From positions 248,001-312,000 of the forward strand of contig NC_061800.1 in NCBI RefSeq assembly GCF_021462225.1: 64,000 bases of DNA, in the 5' to 3' direction. This DNA is from Girardinichthys multiradiatus (lineage: Eukaryota; Chordata; Actinopteri; Cyprinodontiformes; Goodeidae). The translations under genes and the position numbers were made by a program. Under the pieces are notes generated by a model that searched no databases, was not told the DNA's origin, and saw only the letters and a program-made list of their open reading frames with translations. The stretch's first letter is position 1. The number at the start of each line of letters is the position of its first letter. Positions 31,740 through 43,870 of the stretch are shown piece after piece.

Positions 31740-32150
31740 ACAGTTATGTTGTGTAAGCTGTAGCAGTGAGCGGTGCGGCAGATGAGCAACAAGGACAGAT
31801 ATATTTAATTAAGGCAGGAAAGAGATGATTAGAAAAGGCCACAGAATCATACATCCATAACAACCCCCCTGTTGAGGTGGGAAAAACCCACCTCCCATCA
31901 TTCAATGTGTCTGGAGCATATGGACCTAAGCTAGAATATGGGAGGCAGTTCCTTCCGTCTGTCGCGTAACTCCGGCCCCCCAAACGGAGTGCCATCTCTC
32001 TGGTAATGTCCTGCAACCCTCAGTGTGTGTACCCCCTCTGTTTCCTATGCTGATGTGTGTCTGCAATGTAAATGATTAAAACATTGCAAATAGTTGATAA
32101 TGCCCTGTTGAAAAAGTTAAAACAACAAAAATAATAAAAACCTAGAAGCA
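31740..32150 (-). repeat. Probable LTR of the retroviral fragment
   Basis: It lies downstream of env on the minus strand, contains the hairpin at 31,969-31,990 followed by GCCATCTCTC, and resembles 19,995-20,300. Ends were not determined. Confidence 0.45.
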
Positions 32151-32245
32151 CAGTGGAAATGAGCAGCACAATGTGTATCAGTATATTGTAGACCCTGAAT
32201 CGTAAACCCTGTTCAATTATCTGTTGCAGTTGTCTGGTCCTCTTC

Positions 32246-32740
32246 CTAGCACAGTATCATCATTTCTCCAGCACTTTGGTTTGGTTCCATGAGATCCACA
32301 TCATCACTTGTCCTTAAATATTCAGTGGACAACATCAGTGTATGCTCTGGCACCACATCCATCTGATATTCTGGTAATCTCAAACCTCTGGTATCACTGG
32401 AACCAATCGCCCGATCAATACACCTGAGGATGAGAGCTTGAATACACGTTGCACAACAGCAAACACAACCTGCGATCACCACAACAGTCAATGACGTGAA
32501 TATACTCACCAGTAGGTTTCCCCATTTTCCAAACCACGTCTCAAACATGTTTGTGAATTGTTCATCGATTCCTGAGTGTGATTTTAATTCAATGGATAGT
32601 GATTACAATTCTTTTAGGGCCTTCTTTAGAGATCCATCAGGTGCTGTAATCGTTGGGGATAAAAGAACAACAAGCCTCTCCAAAACACACAAACTTCTTC
32701 TTTTGCTAGGATCATATCCAAAGCTATTCTAATTTGACAA
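32246..32740 (-). pseudogene. Retroviral env transmembrane subunit remnant
   Basis: The last 100 codons are open: WFGKWGNLLVSIFTSL, a hydrophobic membrane span, a Cys cluster (CVCCCATC), a basic IQALILRCIDRAI and a cytoplasmic tail ending GEMMILC. Upstream, in shifted frames, are LDMILAKEEVC and NELN/SGIDEQF-like pieces of the ectodomain typical of gamma-type env. At about 32,890-32,960 an ALVTLSL-type segment of env is also visible. It anchored the fusion subunit in the membrane. It is clearly broken. Confidence 0.65.
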
Positions 32741-34030
32741 GAAATAATTTCAACATCCTGGTTACACAGCCTTCAGCTGTCTCTCCTGTTTTGCCTTGGT
32801 GTCATTTAAAAGATTAGAATCGGTTCTAACAGGAAGCAGTTTGTATTCTAGCAGACATATCAAATTCAAAAACACATTTTCTGAAAGGTTCCCCCTGACG
32901 AAGTAGGCCAATCGGTGTCAGGGCGTCCTGGAGGGAGAGGGTAACCAGGGCACAGCTTTCCTGTCCAGTCAATAGCAATTATTATTAATTATTAAAGCAA
33001 TTATTACCCATAAATCAGTTCTGCTCAGCAGCAAGTAAACTTTCAAGGCCTTGTATCAAGATAATTTACAATCTAAGTTGCAAACAACACCATCTATAAA
33101 TAAATAACTCAGAAGCAAACAGGAGGTTATAATTTCTATTCATGAAGTTATTCAAATTGATTAAATAATTGAACACTCATTCAACCCTTCATGCAATTTA
33201 TTCCACAATTTCCCACATTCACAGAAGTAAACATTTGTTTGTTAATTATTCACAGTTTTACTTTAGAAATCCTTCTCCTCTCTGTGATTTTTGATTTTGT
33301 GAAATTTACCAGGACATCCTCCTTCAAGCTTTAACCCAACAAATATAATTTTTATTGTTTAATCTTTATCACGTTCCCTCTGTTGAAGTAACCCAGCCCA
33401 CTCAATCATTTATGAAACAGGTTCCACATAATAGTATTTTGTTAGTTGAAAGCAAAAAGATGAGTTAATCTTACCTTTTGACGTTATGGTTACTGGAATA
33501 AATTAATTTAGTTTCACAAGCACATTTTTGATGTGTTAGCTGGAAATGAAATGTTAAGTCAAAAGATATCCAATCGAACCTATTCACATGTTCTTCCTCA
33601 GGTGCTTTCTGCTATATGATCTGCTGACCTTAGTTTTGTTCTCATCCAGAGCTCCATTTGTTTCTCCTGTTGGTTCTTTGGTTAGAGCCTCCTGTGTTTT
33701 ATGAGACCAAAAACTTTACAACAGAATAAAATCTTTGAACATGTCAGTTGCTCTCTCTGTGAATCCAGACTGGGTTCACACCCCGACTGAAGAGAGGAGG
33801 TGAAAGGTCAGGGTATGGTTCTTCCTGTCAGCAGCTGATAGAGAGTTAAACCCATGAGCTCAGTGGGTGATGATCTGATGTAAAACATCACCAAGGGCAG
33901 CGCATCTTCAGCGCACTTCATTTTTGTATCAGCGCAAACTTTAGCTAATCATTTTTTGATTGTGTGATTATCTCTCTCAGCCGACCTGGTGAACGTGTCA
34001 AGCATTTCTACATCCTTTCACTCTGTTGTC

Positions 34031-35339
34031 AGAACCCATAAAATTAATAACAGTTTCCTTTAGGGCCTGTTGGGAACAGGAAATGTTCCAGTACCTGGTT
34101 TCAAGAAAATCTTATATGTAGATAATATAATAGAGTCATCTTCTTAACTTTTATCCAAAAATCAACCTACTTTTCAAGCCATTGATAATTTAATTATATC
34201 TACCTAAATTAGACCATTATGGTCCTTCCACGTAACCTCTACCCCCAATACTAGATAAAGTAATTTGCATATTCTGTACAATCTTAATCATACCATTATT
34301 CAGTTATTCATTCCTGTTAAACATTTGATCACAATAACCAGTCATTTCTTCCCAATATATCCATTTCCATTTTTCCATCCTATGATCATTATTATTTCTT
34401 TTTGTTTTCTCTGAAGTCTAAAGGTTAGTCAGACAAACATTGAAACAGAAATTTAGACAAACATTTAAGACACACAACACATGCCGGCTTCAGCCTCCCC
34501 TCTTAAAGAAGTTTGTTGCCAAATCTTTTACCATCAAATTATTCAACCAGAACCCTATGGCAGAATGACAGGTTCTATTTGGTTTTGTTCCCATCCCAAA
34601 GAGAATTTAGATCCACTTTCACCTCAAGAAAATTCATAAGAAATTTAAGTTTTCACCCTCTGAAACTAAAACCCAGAAAATTGTTCTAACTTGTGAGCAT
34701 CTGAACACATATAGGGAACACCGACATTAGAGAAAAACTAATGAAAAACAAACTGGTGCGCTCTAAAATGTTCTTTAGTTGTCCGAACACAACTATGAAT
34801 CAAAACCCAGAACAAAAATGAGCTCACAGAAACTAAAACATACTATTTGATCCATGAACCTTTCACTCATGTGGCCCACATCATTCATCATCCATACCTT
34901 GGACCTTCATTCATTCCTGTCACACTCTTCTCAACCACACGTTTTCAACCCTCAAACACAATCTTTTGATTCCTATTGTTCCTGAACCCCAGAGATCTCA
35001 TGTTCTAAGTAATAATGTGTCAATGGACCCATTTGTCAGGCTGGTCCCAGCCACCTTCTCAAGTCTTCTTCACCCAGGAGAAAAATATATGTTTAGGGTT
35101 TATTGCTCACATCAACAGGCAATATAGTGGAACGACTCTTCATCAACCTTTCCAGAGAAATCATGAGTATTGTGATCGGCAATGCCTGAAAATAACCAGT
35201 TTGATCATACAGCCATCCCAGTACAACAAATGAACACAAACAAGAAATCACAAACTTGGGTAGTGAAATCAACATTTTTCTTTCGCCATCTTCCTTTCAC
35301 AACAGGTAATCATATTTGTACATTGTTATTTCCATTATT
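34031..35339. other. AT-rich sequence, no recognised features
   Basis: ORFs here are short and lack family motifs on either strand. It may include further decayed retroviral sequence. Confidence 0.4.
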
Positions 35340-35350
35340 ATTATATACAA

Positions 35351-38300
35351 CCCCTCCTTGAACCGTCACCTTAACGTGGTGGAGGGGTTTGAGTGCTCAA
35401 ATGATCCTAGAGGCTATGTTGTCTGGGGCCTAAATGCCCCTGGTAGGGTCTCCCATGGCAAACAGGTTCTAGGTGATGGGTCAGACAAAGAATGGTTCAA
35501 GAACCCCTCATGAAGAACACAATATCGAGGCACGTGACGTCGCCCGGTACGGCGGAGCCGGGGTCCCACCCTGGAGCCAGGCCTGGGGTCGGGACTCGTC
35601 GGAGAGCGCCTGGTGGCCGGGTTGCTCCTCGCGGGACCCGGACCCGAACGAGAGACGCGAGGCCATCCTCCAGTGGGCCCACCACCTGCAGGGGGAACCG
35701 TGAGGGACCGGTGCAAAGAGGATTGGGTGGCGGACGAAGGTGGAGACCTCAACGGCCCGATCCCCGGATGCTTAGGCTGGCTCTAGGGACGTGGAATGTC
35801 ACCTCGCTGGGGGGGAAGGAGTCTGAGCTTGTGCGGGAGGTCGAGAGATATCGACTAGAAATAGTCGGGCTCGCCTCCACGCACAGCGTGGGCTCTGGAA
35901 CCCATCTCCTTGAGAGGGGTTGGACTCTCTTCTACTCTGGAGTGGCCCACGGGGAGAGGCGGCGGGCTGGTGTGGGTTTGCTTGTTGCCCCCCAGCTCAG
36001 CCGTCTCGTGTTGGGGTTTACCCCAGTGGATGAGAGGGTTGTATCCCTGCGCCTTCGGGTTGGGGAGAGGTCTCTGACTATCATTTCAGCCTACGGGCCG
36101 AGTGGTAGTGCAGAGTACCCTGCCTTCTTGGCGTCCCTGTCGGGGGTGCTGGATAGTGCCCCTCCCGGGGACTCCATTATTCTGCTGGGGGACTTCAACG
36201 CCCACGTGGGGAACGACAGTGACACCTGGAGAGGCGTGATCGGGAGGAATGGCCTCCCCGATCTGAATCCGAGTGGTGTTTTGTTATTGGACTTCTGCGC
36301 TAGTCACGGATTGTCCATAACGAACACCATGTTCAAACATAAGGGTGTCCATCAGTGCACTTGGCACCAGGACACCCTAGGCAGGAGGTCGATGATCGAC
36401 TTTGTTGTCGTATCATCAGACCTTCGGCCGCATGTTTTGGACACTCGGGTGAAGAGAGGGGCTGAGCTGTCCACTGATCATCACCTGGTGGTGAGTTGGA
36501 TCCGCTGGAGGAGGAGAAAGCCGGACAGACTCGGCAGGCCCAAGCGCATAGTGAGGGTCTGCTGGGAACGCCTGGCGGAGCCCTCGGCCAGGGATGTATT
36601 CAACTCCCACCTCCGGGAGAGCTTCGACCAGATCCCGGGGGATGTTGGAGACATAGACTCAGAGTGGACCATGTTCTCTGCATCTATTGTCGATGCTGCT
36701 GCCCATAGCTGCGGCCGTAAGGTCTGCGGTGCCTGTCGTGGCGGCAATCCCAGAACCCGGTGGTGGACACCGGCAGTAAGGGATGCTGTTAAGCTGAAGA
36801 AGGAGTCCTATCGGCTGTGGTTGGCTTGTGGGACTCCTGAGGCGGCTGACGGGTACCGTGAGGCCAAGCGTGCTGCGGCCCGGGCTGTGGCAGAGGCAAA
36901 AACTCGGGCCGGGGAAGAGTTCGGTGAGGCCATGGAGAAGGACTACCGGTTGGCCTCGAAGCGATTCTGGCAAACCGTCCGACGCCTCAGGAGGGGGAAG
37001 CAGTGCTCTGCCAACACTGTTTATAGTGGGGGCGGGAGACTGCTGACCTCGACTGAGGACATTATCGGGCGGTGGAAGGAGTACTTCCAGGATCTCCTCA
37101 ATCCTGCCATCACGCATTCCGTGGTGGAAACAGAGGCTGGGGACTCGGGGTTGGACTCTTTCATCACCCAGGCTGAAGTCACCGAGGTGGTTAAAAAGCT
37201 CCGCGGTGGCAAGGCTTCGGGGGTGGATGAGATCCGCCCTGAGTACCTCAAGTCTCTGGATGTTGTAGGGCTGTCATGGTTGACACGCCTCTTCAACATT
37301 GTGTGGCGGTCGGGGACAGTGCCTCTGGACTGGCAGACTGGGGTGGTGGTCCCCCTTTATAAGAAGGGGGACCTGAGGGTGTGTTCCAACTACAGGGGGA
37401 TCACACTCCTCAGCCTCCCTGGTAAGGCCTACGCCAGGGTATTGGAGAGGAGAGTCCGACCGATAGTCGAACGTCGGCTTCAGGAGGAACAGTGTGGTTT
37501 TCGTCCCAGCCGTGGAACACTGGACCAGCTCTATACCCTCTACAGGGTGCTCGAGGGTTCATGGGAGTTTGCCCAACCGGTTCACATGTGTTTTGTGGAC
37601 CTGGAGAAGGCATTCGACTGTGTCCCTCGTGATGCCCTGTGGGGGGTGCTCCAGGAGTATGGAATCGGGGGCCCTTTATTAGGGGCCATCCGGTCCCTGT
37701 ACGAGCGGAGCAGGAGTTTGGTCCGCATTGCCGGCACTAAGTCGGACCTGTTCCCAGTGCATGTTGGACTCCGGCAGGGCTGCCCTTTGTCGCCGGTCCT
37801 GTTCATAACTTTTATGGACAGGATTTCTAGACGCAGCCAAGGGCCGGAGGGGGTCTGGTTTGGGGACCAGTGGATTTCGTCTCTTCTTTTTGCGGATGAC
37901 GTGGTCCTGCTGGCCCCCTCTAGCCAAGACCTACAGCATGCGCTGTGGCGGTTCGCAGCCGAGTGTGAAGCGGCTGGGATGAGGATCAGCTCCTCCAAGT
38001 CCGAGGCCATGGTACTCGACCGGAAAAGGGTGGCTTGTCCTCTTCAGGTTGGAGGGGAGTTCCTGCCTCAAGTGGAGGAGTTTAAGTATCTCGGGGTCTT
38101 GTTCACGAGTGAGGGAAGAATGGAGCGGGAGATCGACAGACGGATCGGTGCAGCTGCCACAGTAATGGGGGCGCTGTGCCGGTCCATTGTGGTGAAGAGA
38201 GAGCTGAGCCGAAAAGCAAAGCTCTCAATTTACTGGTCGGTCTACGTTCCTACCTTCACCTATGGCCATGAACTTTGGGTCATGACCGAAAGAACGAGAT

Positions 38301-38706
38301 CACGGATACAAGCGGCTGAAATGAGCTTCCTCCGTAGGGTGGCCGGGCACTCCCTTAGAGATAGGGTGAGGAGCTCGGCCATCCGGGAGGGGCTCGGAGT
38401 AGAGCCGCTGCTCCTCCACATCGAGAGGAGCCAGTTGAGGTGGCTCGGGCATCTATACCGGATGCCTCCTGGACGCCTTCCTCGGGAGGTGTTCCAGGCA
38501 CGTCCCACCGGGAGGAGGCCCAGGGGACGGCCCAGGACACGCTGGAGGGACTATGTCTCTCGGCTGGCCTGGGAACGCCTTGGGCTCCCCCTGGAGGAAC
38601 TGGAGGAGGTGTCTGGAGAGAGGGACGTCTGGGCGTCTCTGCTGAGTCTGCTGCCCCCGCGACCCGGTCCTGGATAAGCGGAAGACGACGAACGAACGAA
38701 CGAACG
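35351..38706 (+). mobile_element. APE-type LINE, copy C (full length)
   Basis: 3,356 bp with a perfect 11-bp target duplication ATTATATACAA (35,340-35,350 and 38,707-38,717). The 5' end starts CCCCTCC and folds back on GGAGGGG at about 35,381-35,387, a conserved-looking 5' hairpin. The 3' end is GGATAAGCGGAAGACGACG followed by (AACG)n. It is uninterrupted and so a candidate active source for copies A and B. Confidence 0.95.
35492..38677 (+). CDS. LINE endonuclease-reverse transcriptase, intact (copy C)
   Basis: 1,061 codons without a break. The N-terminus (first ~75 residues) is basic and Pro/Arg-rich. The AP-endonuclease follows: [12 protein letters not shown] at about 100, [10 protein letters not shown] at about 232, [10 protein letters not shown] at about 328. 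The RT has [34 protein letters not shown] and [11 protein letters not shown], with both catalytic Asp present. The C-terminal [14 protein letters not shown] and basic [15 protein letters not shown] close the protein. The start could also be a downstream Met ([11 protein letters not shown]), since the GC-rich N-terminal part resembles 5' UTR. By motif content the protein should be functional. Confidence 0.9.
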   Translation: MVQEPLMKNTISRHVTSPGTAEPGSHPGARPGVGTRRRAPGGRVAPRGTRTRTRDARPSSSGPTTCRGNREGPVQRGLGGGRRWRPQRPDPRMLRLALGTWNVTSLGGKESELVREVERYRLEIVGLASTHSVGSGTHLLERGWTLFYSGVAHGERRRAGVGLLVAPQLSRLVLGFTPVDERVVSLRLRVGERSLTIISAYGPSGSAEYPAFLASLSGVLDSAPPGDSIILLGDFNAHVGNDSDTWRGVIGRNGLPDLNPSGVLLLDFCASHGLSITNTMFKHKGVHQCTWHQDTLGRRSMIDFVVVSSDLRPHVLDTRVKRGAELSTDHHLVVSWIRWRRRKPDRLGRPKRIVRVCWERLAEPSARDVFNSHLRESFDQIPGDVGDIDSEWTMFSASIVDAAAHSCGRKVCGACRGGNPRTRWWTPAVRDAVKLKKESYRLWLACGTPEAADGYREAKRAAARAVAEAKTRAGEEFGEAMEKDYRLASKRFWQTVRRLRRGKQCSANTVYSGGGRLLTSTEDIIGRWKEYFQDLLNPAITHSVVETEAGDSGLDSFITQAEVTEVVKKLRGGKASGVDEIRPEYLKSLDVVGLSWLTRLFNIVWRSGTVPLDWQTGVVVPLYKKGDLRVCSNYRGITLLSLPGKAYARVLERRVRPIVERRLQEEQCGFRPSRGTLDQLYTLYRVLEGSWEFAQPVHMCFVDLEKAFDCVPRDALWGVLQEYGIGGPLLGAIRSLYERSRSLVRIAGTKSDLFPVHVGLRQGCPLSPVLFITFMDRISRRSQGPEGVWFGDQWISSLLFADDVVLLAPSSQDLQHALWRFAAECEAAGMRISSSKSEAMVLDRKRVACPLQVGGEFLPQVEEFKYLGVLFTSEGRMEREIDRRIGAAATVMGALCRSIVVKRELSRKAKLSIYWSVYVPTFTYGHELWVMTERTRSRIQAAEMSFLRRVAGHSLRDRVRSSAIREGLGVEPLLLHIERSQLRWLGHLYRMPPGRLPREVFQARPTGRRPRGRPRTRWRDYVSRLAWERLGLPLEELEEVSGERDVWASLLSLLPPRPGPG

Positions 38707-38717
38707 ATTATATACAA

Positions 38718-41237
38718 AGAAGACAAAAATAAATGACATTCCAGTCTTGCTGTGTACCAGCTTATTAAGGAGTAAAATAAGATAAAAAGCAAATAGATTA
38801 GTTATAAACAGAATCATTTCATTCAGAAAAAGGAAAGTATAGCCTACCTTTGTAGCACCTGGTGGTCTGACACAAAAACTATGGATACTTGGCCTCTTGT
38901 CACTCTTCTTGTAGCATCAAGTAGTGAAAGTTGAAAAATTAATCTGTACTTCTGCCTACCTCAATAAACCTATTTATGCATAAATAATCACTCTGACATC
39001 TAAACATTATAAGTTAAGTTTTCAGTCCAACTTTCCTTTCATTTTCTTATCCATCCTTCTATTCTTACCTCTGTTATTTGATTTTGCATCACTGCAATGT
39101 TCCTCCTTATGTACAGCATCCTGAGTGCCTTGTTGCTGAAAAGCTCTATATAAATAAATTTGACTTGACATAAATCCCTATGTACAATTCGCCTGGCATT
39201 TTATTGCTTTTAATTCCATCAATTAAATTAACTGTATGATTTAATGCAACTACCACTTTTGGTGAAAACCAAGTTTTAATATATCACATTAATTTTAATC
39301 TTGTCAGAAGGTAATGGTAGATTTATTCTGTTCAAATTATATAAAGTTAACAGCATTTTTCCTCCTGCTGAAAGTCTTAAATGAGTGAAAGTTTTTCCAA
39401 GTTTTATCGCTGCAATTAATTGTTGTAAAGTTTTCGAGTTATCATCCTTTGGAGTCAGATAAAATCTGAGTCTAACTGGTCGAATTAAAATCCTAGATTT
39501 AATATTGTTTAAAAGCCTGTTGCCTTAAATTGTCCCATTATCGTTCTGACAATGTTTTTCCCTTCCAGCTCGTAAAAGAGTTTTCACACAACTGGTGCTG
39601 CTGATCCTAGAACACGCAGATGTTATTTATGGCCATGCCACAGAAACTAATCTTCATCCCCTCAAACTTTGAAATACTCTGTATTTAGAAATACTTAATC
39701 CAATTTAATTCACAATATGGCCTGAGAAATACTGATCAGTTATCTTTATGTGTTTTACACCAATAATTTGGAAAATTAGACGTTTTGCATTTCAGTTTAA
39801 AGCTTCATCAGCTTGAATACTTTGCCTCACTTACTTACTGTATCACTGTTATTCATATTTACTTTATTGTAAAACATCTTTCTCTTGCTTTCAGTAAGAA
39901 TAAAGGTTCATTTATTCTGGACTTAATCCTCACAGAGATGTTCGCATGAACTCTGTATGTGTATGTTGTCTTATTTTGTGTCTTGTGATGTGTGTCATGC
40001 AGTTTCTATGCTGGTGGCTGTGATTTTGGTTGTGTGTGACTATGTGGTTGTGAGAGTGTATTTGTGTGTGTGTGTATTCTTGAGAATGTTGTGGGTATTC
40101 CTGTGTGATTTTATTTCATATTTGTTTGATTCGTTTTACAGAACATCTTCTGTTCTGCAAGGACCCTGTCAAAAATTAGATGGTACATTTCAAGGGGTCA
40201 CCCTTGAAATAATCAGGTGTCAGTGCTGCCAATTATACCTTTTATTTCTTTCCATACATAATATGGGCCATGATAGGGTTAAATAAAGTCAAAATCAGGT
40301 CGAAGGACATTGGGTCTGCTCTACAAATGTTTCTGTTTGGCCCTGATAAAGCTGCTCCCTCGTAATCATATGGTTCCATAACAATGTTTGTGGTATTCAT
40401 CAGCAAGATTATAACGGCTCTGAATGTTCTATTCTAATCTAGCTTTATTTAGATCTATCTATATTTTCTAATGCAGTAAGTCCTTATTATATTTAAGAAT
40501 GGGGTCACTTCTAATAATGCGAAGTGCTAATTTCATTAGTTCTAGTGCTTATTTTAATCTCTTTCCATACCTCAATAGGTCTCTTTCTGTGTGTAGTGTA
40601 GGCATCAGAAAGGGTCAGAGTATTGTGTTCATTTAATTGTGAATGTAAGTATTAAATCTGAACCATACATACCATTTTTTTAAAATCTTGTTCAATTACA
40701 TTTAACTGTAACTGAGTCTTGTGGAAAACGTATCCGTTTAGAAGGCTAAATGAATTTGATGAACACAAAAATGAAGGACACATTATGTCTTATAATCTTA
40801 GTTTGTCTTGCCCTGTTTTATAAACACACTGTACAGTTTCCTTTTAATCACACTTTGTATTTATTTCAAGTAACTAAAGTTTGTTTCATTTAGCTAAAGT
40901 TTTGTTCATTTAGTCCAGTCCAGTAATTCTGTTAAGGTGCATTTCATCCTGTGTTAAATTTGAGAATAATTTGATCATTCTGAACCTGGCTGGAAAAAGT
41001 CAAACCATCTGTTAAAATCATGTTTTGAGGGGAGAGATTGTCCCTTTCTGGCACTTCCTTTCATGTTATCATAAAGAACTGACCTAATATTATTATGGTA
41101 CTGTTGGATCAGACCTGCTCTTGTAGTCTCTAATTATTATTGTGATACCTTATTTAATAAATAACAGTGAGCGTCAGATAGTTTAAAATGTTTTCACCTT
41201 TCATGCAGGCGGTTCATGGCCAGGACTGCTTCTCCAG
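38718..41237. other. Non-coding AT-rich stretch
   Basis: No credible gene. A GT-rich low-complexity segment lies at about 39,955-40,080. Several poly(A)-like words are present but no organised element was recognised. Confidence 0.4.
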
Positions 41238-41250
41238 ACCTAAAAACTCA

Positions 41251-41606
41251 GTCAGTCATTTTCTACCACTTATTCCATAGTGGGTTGCAGGGGAGCTGGT
41301 GCCTATCTCCAGCAGTCTATGGGCGAGAGGCAGGGTACACCCTGGACAGGTTGCCAGTCCATCACAGGGCAACACACAAACAACCAAGCACACACTCATT
41401 CATACACCTAAGGGCAATTTAGAGAGACCAATTAACCTAACAGGCATGTCTTTAGACTGGGAGGAAGCCAGAGTACCCGGTGAGAACCCACACATGCACG
41501 GGGAGAACATGCAAACTCCATGCAGAAAGATCCCCTGCTGGGAATCGAACCCAGGACCTTCTTGCTGTAAGGCAACAGTGCTACCAACTGCACCACTGTG
41601 CAGCCT
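41251..41606 (-). mobile_element. tRNA-derived SINE, copy 1
   Basis: It is the reverse orientation of the element at 51,850-52,206. A 13-bp target duplication ACCTAAAAACTCA flanks it (41,238-41,250 and 41,607-41,619). The pol III box B lies near 41,546-41,556 on the minus strand. Confidence 0.9.
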
Positions 41607-41619
41607 ACCTAAAAACTCA

Positions 41620-42199
41620 AAATTCCAAGTAGTTTCCTATCAGAAAACAATTTAAATTAAATGTATCCTGCAACATATCCCCTAATTTTTTACATAACAT
41701 GAAACAGACATTCATTTCACAAAAACAGACAGACAAAATGGACAAACATTGGCCACATAAAGTTTGATTACACTTTAAATACAGCATTTTAAAGTGGAAC
41801 CACTTTGTGTCACTTAATGATTAAAATTTATTTCTTACCCTTTTCTGGTGACTCGACAATTATTTCTGGGACCCAAACAAGCTCCATCAAACTGTTGTTT
41901 TAACTTGTTAAAGCGTCTTTGTGGTTGAAACTTGCTAACATATTTCTCCTCCCTGTATCCGAGCATTGCTCCTATAGAACAAGCAGGGAGCTTATTTTCT
42001 AGTGATTCTCTCAGTCATTCTCTCACTTCACACACACGTTCACACACTCTGGCCAACCAGGCGGTACAGCACCGTTTCCTGGTCCAAATGAGAGCTTATC
42101 TCATTATCTCTCAGACACCAAAGTTTATTCACAACAGTTTATTCAGTGAGCTAGGGTCTGTTAGCTTCACATGTAGCAGTCAAGGTCCGTCAGTCTAAT
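41620..42199. other. Non-coding stretch
   Basis: No gene recognised. The right part may be the outer part of the LTR-like segment that follows. Confidence 0.35.
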
Positions 42200-43150
42200 G
42201 TGTCCCCCTTCACTTCCGTCTGCTCGCTGTTATGACACACACCTCCACACTGGCAAGTTAATGTTACTCTTTTATCTTTATACAGCTGTTTATTCACAGA
42301 GGAGCCAGCGGCTTTTAAATTTTTCTTATGGAAAAATTAGAGAGCTATCGAAACTCAAGACTCCTTCTCGGTGGTGGCTTTTGTGCTCTTTATGAGAGCA
42401 AACAGGAACCATCGAAACCTAAACCGAGGATGCGCATTTATCTCTGCGTGTTTTACTCACAAGGAGGTAAGCGGCTTTTAGGACTTTTAAGAAGTCCAAG
42501 GAGCTATCAAAACCTAATACTTTCCCCTTGGCGGCGCTTTCAAATTCTGTTAAGCGGAACTCAGGACCCGTTCAAACCTTAGCCAAGTATGGCGTGCCTC
42601 ATTCAGGAAGGTAGCTTTTATGTTGTGTGCGAGGGAAACCGATCTTCCCTTGCATACAACAAAGGAACTCAAAACTTACTTCCTTAGATTTTAGCTGTCT
42701 TTTAGAAGAGTGTACAGTTCTTCCCAGGCTGTCACCGTTAAAATCGCACCACCTATTAACACATCTTATCACTTATTAATACGTACGCAACAATTATTCT
42801 GAACCATTTCTCTGCCTCCAAGAATTACAAAAACAACTCACTCAGGACTAACAACACAGCCAGAGTGTTTTTACAGGAAAAACACTGGAGATTTTGAATA
42901 GGTATCTCCTTACCTGTTGCGGCCACAGCTGTGATGTGTTGTCCTTCCGTGGCAACCCTATGCTATCCAAAAGTGGTTTCCGCTTCCGGGGCGCGGGCGG
43001 GAACACCAATTTGTCCGAGCTACCACACCCTGTTGGCGGTCAGACGCCTCGGAGCCCCACCGGTACTTGGACCCCGGTAACAGTCACCACTTCTATCTAT
43101 AGACTCTTAAAGGAATGACTCAAACAGTTTCTAACTTTTAGCTCTTTTTA
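42200..43150 (-). mobile_element. Retroviral LTR/leader-like segment
   Basis: On the minus strand, an ATTAAA signal (about 43,140) leads to GGACAAAT followed by TGGTGTTCCCGCCCGCG, which looks like an LTR end plus primer-binding site at about 43,010. A consensus splice donor CAACAG|GTAAGGAG follows at about 42,915. Farther along come a run of hairpin repeats (42,300-42,700) and an AATAAA at about 42,292. The 5' part is cut by the LINE relic at 43,155. No gag or pol was recognised beside it. The assignment is from layout only. Confidence 0.4.
42306..42660. repeat. Degenerate repeats with hairpins of differing stems
   Basis: A word like GCGGCTTTT, then a hairpin, then A..GGAGCTATCGAAACCTAA recurs about four to five times. 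The hairpins are AATTTTTC/GAAAAATT with loop TTATG (about 42,316-42,336), TGCTCT/AGAGCA with loop TTATG (about 42,387-42,403) and GGACTT/AAGTCC with loop TTAAG (about 42,481-42,497). Stems differ while the loop is kept. Confidence 0.65.
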
Positions 43151-43154
43151 ATCT

Positions 43155-43870
43155 AAATTAAGGCAGAGGAATGATTACAGAGATCAGCGCTGAGGTTCCC
43201 GTCTCAGACCGTCGCAGTCTGTTAGAGCATGACGAAGAGCCTCGATAGAAGGTCGTTGGCGAGGCGTCGGTCGTTGATGGAGTGGGGGCTTTCGGCTTGT
43301 CGTTGGTGATCTGCCTGAGCCCTTTCCAGACAGACGCAGAGTCGTTGGCTGAGAACTGGTTTTGGAGCTTCTCAGAGTACAGTCGTTTGGCCTCTTTCAC
43401 TGCCTTGCCAAACTTGTACCTCGTCTCTCTGTATATGTCTTTGTCTCCACTCCTGAAGGCCTCTTCCTTATCCAGTCTTAACCTTCTGAGTTTGGCTGTG
43501 AACCAGGGTTAATTGTTGTTGTAACTCACCCTGGTGCATGATGGTACACAGCTGTCCTCACAGAAGCTGATGTAGGAAGTCACAGCCTCTGTGTACTCGT
43601 CCAGACTGTTGGTAGTAGTCCTGAACACATCCCAGTCTGTACAGCCTAAACACGCCTAGAGATTCTCCACAGCCTCACGGCTCCACTTCCTTGACATCCT
43701 CACAACAGGTTTGCAGAGCTTTAGTTTCTGCTTGTATGCAGGAATCAGGTGGACCATGATGTGGTCGGATTGGCCCAGTGCAGCACGTGGGACGGCGTGA
43801 TAAGCGTCTCTGATGGTGGTGTAACAGTGATCCAGAACGTTGTCCTCTCTGGTCAGACATTTTATAAACT
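43155..43870 (-). pseudogene. L2/Rex1-like LINE relic (endonuclease end to RT linker)
   Basis: Minus-strand pieces read [40 protein letters not shown], then KEAKRLYSEKLQNQFSANDS and SVWKGLRQITN, the linker between endonuclease and reverse transcriptase in this LINE group. Two in-frame stops and frame changes are present. The RT domain itself is missing. Confidence 0.75.

Larger units (their letters stand above)
31740..34030 (-). mobile_element. Class I endogenous retrovirus fragment (integrase-env-LTR)
   Basis: Reading on the minus strand: integrase C-terminal sequence at about 34,020-33,600 (DTKMKCAEDALPLVMFYIRS); env surface/transmembrane sequence at about 32,960-32,246; then an LTR-like segment to about 31,740 with a hairpin at 31,969-31,990. 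Gag, protease and reverse transcriptase are absent, so this is the 3' part of a degraded provirus. Stops and shifts are frequent. Confidence 0.65.

Noticed and set aside
39957..40286. Plus-strand ORF of 109 codons rich in Val/Cys
   Set aside because: Arises from a GT-rich low-complexity stretch; no motif or splice context.
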